Origin: Azolla pinnata
Lineage: Eukaryota; Streptophyta; Polypodiopsida; Salviniales; Salviniaceae
Reading direction: 5' to 3'
DNA: 25,819 nt
NCBI GenBank assembly: GCA_037176905.1
Contig: JBBBWG010006969.1
Location: 1 to 25,819 of the forward strand
The position numbers and the translations under genes were made by a program. Of this stretch, positions 1 to 7,328 are shown piece after piece; positions within the stretch are counted from its first letter, which is position 1; every line of letters starts with the position of its first letter. The notes beneath the pieces are model-generated. The model was not told the DNA's origin. It saw only the letters and a list, made by a program, of their open reading frames with translations, and ran no database searches.

Positions 1-39
<39 letters not shown>

Positions 40-78
40 GGTTGTTGTTGTTGTGGTTGTGGTTGTGGTTGTGGTTGG

Positions 79-141
<63 letters not shown>

Positions 142-180
142 GGTTGTTGTTGTTGTGGTTGTGGTTGTGGTTGTGGTTGG

Positions 181-243
<63 letters not shown>

Positions 244-340
244 GGTTGTTGTTGTTGTGGTTGTGGTTGTGGTTGTGGTTGTGGTTGTGGTTGTTGTTGC
301 TGTTTTTGTGGTTGTTGTGGTTGTTTTGTTGTTGTTGTTG
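1..340. repeat. TTG microsatellite with 102-bp higher-order period
   Basis: This is an almost pure TTG tract interrupted by TGG-containing blocks. The interruptions are periodic. The junction motif GTGGTTGGTG occurs at 71 and again at 173, and the GTGGTTGTTGTTGTTGTGG block recurs near 39, 140 and 242. About three copies of a roughly 102-bp higher-order unit are therefore present. The open frames through it read only poly-Leu, Val or Trp and are not genes. It starts at the window edge and may extend further. Confidence 0.95.
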
Positions 341-3000
341 TTATCCAGACTAGACCAAGAGGGGATAAGGGTGTGAAAGGGAGCTTCCATCTGTGTAGAT
401 ATATGTATCTTCCTACAGACTCGTCAGGGTAGCAGATGTCCGTGTGACTGACACCTGGATCGTCGCACATCACCTTACGTCATTCAACATGTCATGCATG
501 ACCGTCTGTCACCGCTATCGTCTTCATCGTTTGGTTTGACATTTCTTGTGTGAAAGGGCAGTGTATTGTCGACAATGACACAATCCTCTTTTGTACTTTG
601 CCGATACAAGGGAGACTTTCGAGGAGACATGTGAATGCGCCTGCCTGTCTTGGTCTTGCTTCTTCTGACCACCCAGTGCGATGCATTTCGCTCGTGAGCT
701 TTCTGATATATCGCTTTTTGCAGTGTTCTGACTTGCATTAGGTTACACATAGCGCAAATGATCGAGAGCATCATGAGGATGATATCAGCGGCATGGCGGC
801 AACTTTCCTGCTAGCTCTTAACGTCGGCCGATCATGAGAGAGCCCGTAATTCTAAACCACAATTGTCACAAAATTATCTTTATTATTAATTATACATAAG
901 GCTTATTTTACCAAAATATCGATGAAACTCGAATTTTATTCAGCATTGGATCAACCAAAATACCCCTTAGGCATCTATAGGATGACATCTAATAGCCTTG
1001 CCATGTCAGATTTCACAAGGATTATCTATGGACTTTCTCTGACAAATTTTTCGATAAGATTGTGGGAGGGTATGGTACCCATCACGATACGCAAATACAT
1101 TGTTTGTGGGGATATATTAGATATCTAGAGGGCAATTCCTTTTGGTCATCCTTATCATTAAATGACAAATCATAATCATGTTATTCAATTAATTATCGTT
1201 TAACCAAGTTCACGTTTTGCTCACTTCTTCTTCGACCCCCCTTCGTTCCTCAACTCCTCCTCGAGCTGTAGATTTCACGGGAAGGTCAAAACACCAAAGT
1301 CCCCAAAGGGTCAACTCTCAAAAGATTCAACCCAAGACCCCCCACTTCAAGACAAAATAAATATCCTTCTCGCTTTGAACGAGTCAAGACGAGGATTACT
1401 TGGATCCTCCAAGTAGTATTATTACATTTTGTGTTCGAGGTGCTCATATCAAGCTCCACCCTTTAGTCAAAGCTTAACATTCAAGCTTTATCTTTGTTAT
1501 TTGATGAACATGTCATCTATGTACAAGATGGTAAATCTACATGAATAAGGCATAGCCGAGATCAACATGGAACTTGATAGAGCCAAAAATTTTAAATAAC
1601 ACATTCTCGGTGCTCTCTTGAATTAATAGACGAGTCAAATTACGTCAAGACAGAGTGTATCCTACTACTTGGATTATCAAGTCAAGGTCCATTGGGTCTC
1701 CATAACTTCATGGTATTCGATAGTCTTCACACAAAGTCGAAGATCTTCCACAAGAAGGTACCTGAAATTAGGATTGAGGTGGCAATATCGAGTCATGAGC
1801 AGGAGCCTTTCTCTCTGCTAACCATCCGTTTTTATCAATTGCTCTACCATTGATGATGGAATCACCACGTTAATCTAAGCAACTTTTTGAGCCCTTTCCA
1901 GACTTTTCAACAACTTTGAAAGGCATCTTTAATGAGACACTTTAACCTCTGTGACGATAGATCCAAAGAAGCTCTCTGATGGCATGGAGAAATATATTCT
2001 TAGCCTTCAATGTCCCCCCCCCCAGCAAAACGTGGCTTTTATACATGCCAAGAACCTCTACGTGCAACCAAAGTGCAATGCACCTCGCAAAGAAACTCGC
2101 TTGGCTTGGCCAGATCATGGTAGTGCCAAATGTTATAGTATGGGCTGTTCAATTCCTCGATCATATGTATAACCTTTGTGGTTCTGAACTAAGAGATGAG
2201 TAAATTTTCTCTGTATAAGAAGATATTTTATAAGATATATAAGAGATTCATAAGATTGGGGTCTTCCTTTCATCAATAGTGCGCGCAGCACGATCTAGCT
2301 TTTCCGGATGAGTACAAATGGCCCTAGAGGATCAAGAGAAGGCAAACTCCATAGCAGCTCTTGCGAAGTCAAATCGATCTGTCATCATGAAAATAATCAA
2401 ATGAGCAAGCCAAGAGTAATGCATAGAAATTGCTTAAAAGATGCCAATCACAGGATGTGTAAAAACATGGGGACAAGAAGCCTACAGTTCTTTCTGAAAT
2501 AGTCAGATGTAAAGCTCTATCATAGGCTCCTTGGGGAAACGTCTTTGCCTATGCCCATTACTTGCAATGCAAGCGAAAAGGAAAAGGCCACATGATCCTC
2601 ACGCTGAAATGAATGGTCAAGCCTGTAGAACTTCCTTTAGTGGTTGCACTTCCATATTCCTTTCAGATATATGGAATTTCCAGCCATATATAGTTGGAGA
2701 TGTACCATAGCCCCTGCGAATTCGATGTACCAATCAGTTGATTCCGCATCAGGCAAGAATGCCCTCCTCTTGAGACTAGTCCAGTGTGCAACAATGCCTT
2801 GCCACCGAAAACTCCATGAAGCAAGTTACAAGAAAGAATGTATGAGAGATGTTTTCCATGAATTCTTCCCGTTTATGGGCTCACCTAGACAAAAAAAAAA
2901 AAAAAACTCTTTGAGTCAATGAATGAATAGTTGCCAAAGTGAATATGATCCTGCTCCATTTCAAATACATTTTGAGTGAATCTCTGAAAACCTCATAAAA
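341..3000. other. Intergenic, no gene recognised
   Basis: This is AT-rich unique-looking DNA with only short, unrelated open frames (at most 96 codons) and no domain I recognise on either strand. It includes a C11 run near 2012 and an A15 run near 2891. It could contain decayed transposon sequence, but I saw no terminal repeats, polyprotein motif or target-site duplication. Confidence 0.5.
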
Positions 3001-3011
3001 CAACTTCATCA

Positions 3012-3027
3012 CTAAACCCTAAACCCA
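3012..3027 (+). repeat. Short telomere-like motif
   Basis: The sequence ACTAAACCCTAAACCC holds two consecutive units of the plant telomere repeat (CCCTAAA). It is too short to be a true interstitial telomere and may be a telo-box. Confidence 0.4.
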
Positions 3028-3169
3028 TTACATCTGAGAGATTTTGGGGGGTTTGAGACCGCATCTTCGTAATGCATACAGATTTCTAAAGATTCAGACT
3101 AGGTAGAGATTTAACAGAAACCAACGATCTATTTCTGATGAAGATTCATACCAGAAACCCTATTTAGAT

Positions 3170-3740
3170 GGAGATGTGCAAAATCGTAAACTTTTCTAAG
3201 GAATCAAACCGGCTCATAGTTGAAAAAATAAAAGAGAAAACAAAGTAAACAAACATTATGACTTACTGTTATGAAGCTTTAGATCATTTTAGCAAAAGAT
3301 TTCATACATTTTTACTCAGTAAAAGATTACAAGTGCCTATTGGCCTGATGAAGGTTTGGAGGATATACCGCCTATCATGATGCGGATCACAACCATTCTC
3401 ATGACAGATTTCATCAGAACCGTACGTAAGCTTTTCCATGCAATCAGACCAGTTCATCGTAAAAACAGGTGCTGAAACCAATAGCATTTTTTGTGAGAAG
3501 ATTCAGATGATTTTGGCAAGAGATTACACACTTTCTAAAGAGTAAAGATTACAAGTAACCATAAAGCTGATGAAGGTTCTATCATGATGTAGATCAGAAC
3601 CGTTCTCATGCCAGATTTCAGGAAAATCACAAGCTTTTTTCAAAGGAACCAGACAGCGTAAAGAAGCGGTGAAAACCATTAGCATTTTTTTGTATGAAGA
3701 TTTTAGATGACTTCTGCAAGAGACTGTGTATGGATCTAGA
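3170..3740. repeat. Diverged tandem repeat, about 200-240 bp unit, about 2.5 copies
   Basis: Related blocks recur. A core reading like AAATCGTAAACTTTTC plus an ATCAAACC or ATCAGACC-like stretch is found near 3181, 3421 and 3626. The two later copies also share a GATTACAAGT start (3325 and 3547), a CTGATGAAGGTT stretch, ATCATGATG(C/T)(G/A)GATCA, TTCTCATG(A/C)CAGATTTCA, and a TAGCATTTTTT end (about 3482 and 3680). Copies are strongly diverged, so this is an old duplication. No coding frame is shared between them. It ends just downstream of the dehydrin-like gene. Confidence 0.6.
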
Positions 3741-3899
3741 GAAAACGCGCTTCTGGAGAAAAACAAACTGGATCTAATGGAGGATTATTCTGAGATTCAG
3801 TGAAGATCCAAACCCCTTTGTTTTAGCAGAGATAGATAACTGCTTTTTGTATATACTTATGCTGCAAAATGTACCACGGAAACACAGGAGATCAGGTTC

Positions 3900-4421
3900 T
3901 TATTCATCATCAGAATCCTCCTCTTTCTTCTTCTTCTCCTTCTTCTTCTTCTCCTTATCTTCATCTTTGTGCTTCTTCTCTTTCGCTTCACCGTCACCAT
4001 CATTCTTATGTTTATCCTTCTTCTTCTTCTCTTTCTCTTCGCCTTCGTCGTCATCGTCCTTCTTCTCTTTCTTCTTCTTCTCTTTGTCTTTCTCCTTCTC
4101 TTTGCCATCTTCATCGTCATCGTCCTTTTTCTTCTCCTTCTTCTTCTTCTCTTTCACTTTCGCTTCATCTTTGTCCTCCTCCTTCTCCTTCTTTTTATCC
4201 TTCTCCTTCACTGCACTCTCGTCGCCATGGCCATCCTTCTTCTTCTTCTCCCCGTCATGTGCTTCAACCTTGGCCTTGTCCTCTTTCTTCTCGTCTTTGC
4301 CGTCCTTCTCTTTCGCCTTCCCGTCTTTCACGCCCTCGCCTTTCCCTTTCCCCTTGTCATGGCCATCGAGGTGAAGGGCGTCCTTGATCTTGTCCTCGAT
4401 TTTCTCCAAGATAGCAGCCAT
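3900..4421 (-). CDS. Small Lys/Asp/Glu-rich dehydrin-like (KS-type) hydrophilin
   Basis: The predicted protein has 173 aa. It starts with a short amphipathic segment (residues 1-20, containing EKIEDKIKDALHLDG) that resembles the Lys-rich helix of dehydrins. The rest is runs of Lys, Glu and Asp with scattered His and Gly, ending in KKEEDSDDE. It lacks Pro, Arg, Thr, Gln, Cys, Phe, Trp and Tyr. That composition and the acidic Ser/Asp tail recall Arabidopsis HIRD11-type KS dehydrins, which bind metals and protect membranes and enzymes under water deficit. This example is longer (HIRD11 has about 98 aa) and lacks a canonical EKKGIMDKIKEKLPG segment. I chose the ATG at 4421 because the open frame upstream contains a strong 3' splice site and low-complexity 5' UTR, while the dehydrin-like helix starts exactly here. 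TAA is at 3900-3902. The role in stress protection is an inference; a generic charged nuclear protein is the alternative. Confidence 0.7.
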   Translation of the reverse strand: MAAILEKIEDKIKDALHLDGHDKGKGKGEGVKDGKAKEKDGKDEKKEDKAKVEAHDGEKKKKDGHGDESAVKEKDKKKEKEEDKDEAKVKEKKKKEKKKDDDDEDGKEKEKDKEKKKKEKKDDDDEGEEKEKKKKDKHKNDGDGEAKEKKHKDEDKEKKKKEKKKKEEDSDDE

Positions 4422-4445
4422 GGCAGCAGAAGCAATGTATGGAAC

Positions 4446-4530
4446 CTGCGACAAAGAATCAAAAACGTTCAAAGAAATGCAGAAAAATGAGTACAGAAGA
4501 AGAAGAAGAAGAAGAAGACGACGACTGTAC
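4446..4530 (-). other. 5'-UTR intron of the dehydrin-like gene
   Basis: On the minus strand a donor CCACAG|GTACAG (exon end at 4531) is followed by a (TCT)n tract and a pyrimidine-rich acceptor TTTGTCGCAG|GTTCC. The next exon would begin at 4445, 24 nt before the start codon. An upstream copy of the same donor (CCACAG|GTAGTC, intron starting at 4568) would give a 123-nt intron instead of 85 nt. Confidence 0.55.
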
Positions 4531-4591
4531 CTGTGGAAACACCTGAAGAAGCTGGATCTGAAGACTACCTGTGGAAACACCTGAAGAAGCT
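4528..4591 (-). repeat. Direct duplication of a 26-bp element carrying a splice donor
   Basis: The 26 bp at 4528-4553 and 4566-4591 are identical, with a period of 38 bp. On the minus strand each copy ends in CCACAGGTA, a good 5' splice site, so the duplication creates two equivalent donors in the 5' UTR of the dehydrin-like gene. Confidence 0.85.
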
Positions 4592-4660
4592 CGATCTGTC
4601 TTTCCCTTTCTCTCTGAACAGGTGGAAGATGTAGGTGTACGTGTACGTATCTGTCTCTGT

Positions 4661-4667
4661 ATAAATA
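4661..4667 (-). promoter_or_regulatory. Possible TATA box of the dehydrin-like gene
   Basis: The minus strand reads TATTTAT inside ATTATTATTTATACAG. Transcription would start about 30 nt downstream, near 4630, just ahead of the duplicated donor element. The area upstream (4670-4760) is alternating TACG/TATA-rich sequence. Confidence 0.35.
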
Positions 4668-4699
4668 ATAATAATACACATACGAATACCTCATACGAA

Positions 4700-6900
4700 T
4701 ACGTATAGTCAATATCTACATGTGTATGTGTATGTATACGCATACGCTTATGTATATGCATTCATATCTATGTGCGATGATGCGTATGTCCACTGTTGAT
4801 TATGTCTGATCTGTACACATGCCGTATGTATGCATGTCGATTATGTCCATTATGATGGTATGGGTCTGTAGCTAGTTCAATCAGCAAGCAGAGCCTGAAA
4901 TGAAGACTTGCTTTGCCAACTGTGTTTTTTCCAGGTGGGAATCGGCAGTTAATGGTTCGATCCCATCGCTCAGGATTCAATCCGAGCAGCAGTCAAGAGA
5001 ATTGCGAGAATAAGTGGGGGAATTCAATATTCTGCTTAGCTTGCTGCAAACCTCCGAATCGACAGTAATATTAGAATCTGCTCCAAGATGGAAGATTAAC
5101 GGATTTACCATCAATCTGTTCTTCTCTTTCATGCTTGCACTGCTCAAGCTCTACACCCTACATAGAGGGTCGATTCACATCTACATGTATTTGGCTCCAG
5201 AAAAACTGTACCCATCCACAGTGGACTAAGACTGGGATTGGAGATATCTTATAATGCTCCAGATGGCATGGAATGTTTTTCTTTTCAAGATTCGATTCCA
5301 TGACCTTTGCATGAAAAATTGTCATAGTAAGCATTACCTTATATGAATAATTTGGATAGAGCCAATATTATTATATTGTATGGATAATCGTGTAGATTAT
5401 CTTGGGCATGGTTAATCTAACAACTCATGCACAAGCGCAGGATGGCAAACCCGCAAACCAAGCTATCTCTGCATTATTTATATGGGTTCGAAAGCTCGCA
5501 AAGAACATCTAACAATTATTGCTAATGAACCAATACAAAACTCTCATAATCATACTCGATTTACGGATGCTCCACCTTGGAAATCCTAATTTCCAATCCA
5601 CACTAAGAGGAGCCACTGTCAGATATTTTGGAGTTGCGCAAGTTGGGATCGACCTGGTGCTAGAGTTTATGACATGCTCCACTTTTATTATCAGCTTTGA
5701 GAAATAAGATGTTTTTGTGGGGAAATGCAAAGCCATTAGTACCTAGTCATGTGTTCTTGTTGTCTGCACTATGTTATATTGCATTTTTGTGGATCTTTTC
5801 CAACCCGTGCATCGAACAGATTATGTTCATTACCATATAGCAACAAGGTGGTTTAGGGCTAAATATAGATACCATGGATCAATGTATGACCTTGTATGCA
5901 AGTGAGGGGAGTATTTCTTTGATTGACATTTTCAAGAGACGTACGAGGTGGATCAGAATGGAGTTATGAGTGACTCAGAGATAACCAAAGGCCGTTAGAA
6001 TATGCAACATTCCCTAAATAATTGTCCTTGGTTATGATAGTTCTAAATGGATCATTTGATCCACAAACAGAACCAATAGAATCACATGGAATGGAAAACC
6101 CTTCAGAAGATACTTATGATCACATTTGGGCGTCGCATCGAAAGGTGTGGTTTTTTCAGTACTCTGTTAAGATTTGGCATCACATTTTGGCAGTTCAACG
6201 TCAGCTTGCATCGACAACTAGCCAATTTTTTTCAGACTGGAAAATTTACTATGAAGAAATAAAAATTACTTTTTCTCCATAAGAAAGTAAAAATTCTCAA
6301 AAAAACACATGACATTCGCAAACGTTTTGCAAACTTACACTCGCGTTTGCAAACCCAGAAGATTGCGAATGTTACATTCAATGTATACATGTATATCTAT
6401 GTATGCGATCTACTGCAAGAGGGACCTTCTCTGCTCGACCCGTTGTGCAGAGCTGGAGACAATGCCGGATTTTCTGCCACTCGCGCAGCTGCTTGCCTCG
6501 AGCGGAAGCTGTCAGGCTTGCGCCATTGTACAGTAAACACAATTGGATCGATCATGCCCCCGACGAAGCTGTGGTTTGAAGGGCACTCTGGGAGCCTACG
6601 TTGACATCGGCCAAGCCACGAGTCGAAAGCTCAGCTCGTCGCAAAAGGCGTCGAGCTCGAGTCGGGTTCCATCTGCGGGGTGGTGATCAGAGACACAGGT
6701 TCCCGACTTTTTTCAAGCCATAACATCACCACGGCAACGATAGCACAATTCAGCCGTCATCGCGATCATCGCCGCCGCCATCATCACCATCACCATTGTT
6801 ATGAACATGATTCCAACTGATCCAGAAAAGAGTCACATCATCGATCCTCATGGTCAGTCAGTCGGAGCGCAGGTTAAGCCAGGTTAGAAAGAGGGAATCG
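4700..6900. other. Intergenic, no gene recognised
   Basis: This is AT-rich DNA with short open frames only (under 90 codons) and no recognisable domain. It includes a TATG/CGTA-rich stretch at 4670-4860. Open frames around 5509-5736 and 6022-6282 show no family resemblance. A short CATCAC-rich run lies at about 6765-6800. Confidence 0.45.
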
Positions 6901-6924
6901 ATCGGCATCACCAATCGGCGCTTG

Positions 6925-7263
6925 TCATCGGCCGGAGCCAATGCTGAGGTCGAGGCTTGAGAGCTCCACCGCGGTCTCCGGCTCGAGCTGCTGGCATCTG
7001 AGCGACAGTGCAGAAGTCGACGAGGAAGGCGTGATGGGATGCAGAACAATCTTGAATGCATTATGATCATCAGCAGGATCAGCATCATATGAATCATCGC
7101 CACCATCACCATCATCACCATCATCACCGTCGCCATCATTGCACATGGCGGAGCTCGGGAAGAGCGAGCAGTGGCGACGAAGCGCGGCCGCGCTTGGCCG
7201 CCAGTACATCCTCGGCGGCGGGGCACGGCCGCCCACGTAGTGTGAATCCATACGGGAATCGCG
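6925..7263 (-). other. Probable last MYB exon
   Basis: An open frame of 112 codons starts at the acceptor GATATTCAG|CGC and ends with TGA at 6925. It contains [14 protein letters not shown], an Asp/Gly run encoded by GAT/GGT repeats, [13 protein letters not shown], and the terminal [13 protein letters not shown]. The hydrophobic-acidic-Ser ending resembles EAR-like C-termini of KUA1/MYBS proteins. Assignment to the MYB gene rests on matching phase and on this ending, and the intron would be 1399 bp. Confidence 0.4.
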
Positions 7264-7284
7264 CTGAATATCCTCCTTCACCAC

Positions 7285-7328
<44 letters not shown>

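Noticed and set aside
341..3000. Retrotransposon remnant
   Set aside because: No LTR pair, primer-binding site, or reverse transcriptase, integrase or protease motif was seen in any frame.
3012..3027. Interstitial telomere
   Set aside because: Only about two CCCTAAA units; far too short.
3847..4490. Long plus-strand Ser/Leu/Phe-rich open frames opposite the dehydrin-like gene
   Set aside because: They are the antisense of AAG/GAA/GAT-rich coding DNA, which lacks stops on the other strand; no start context or domain.
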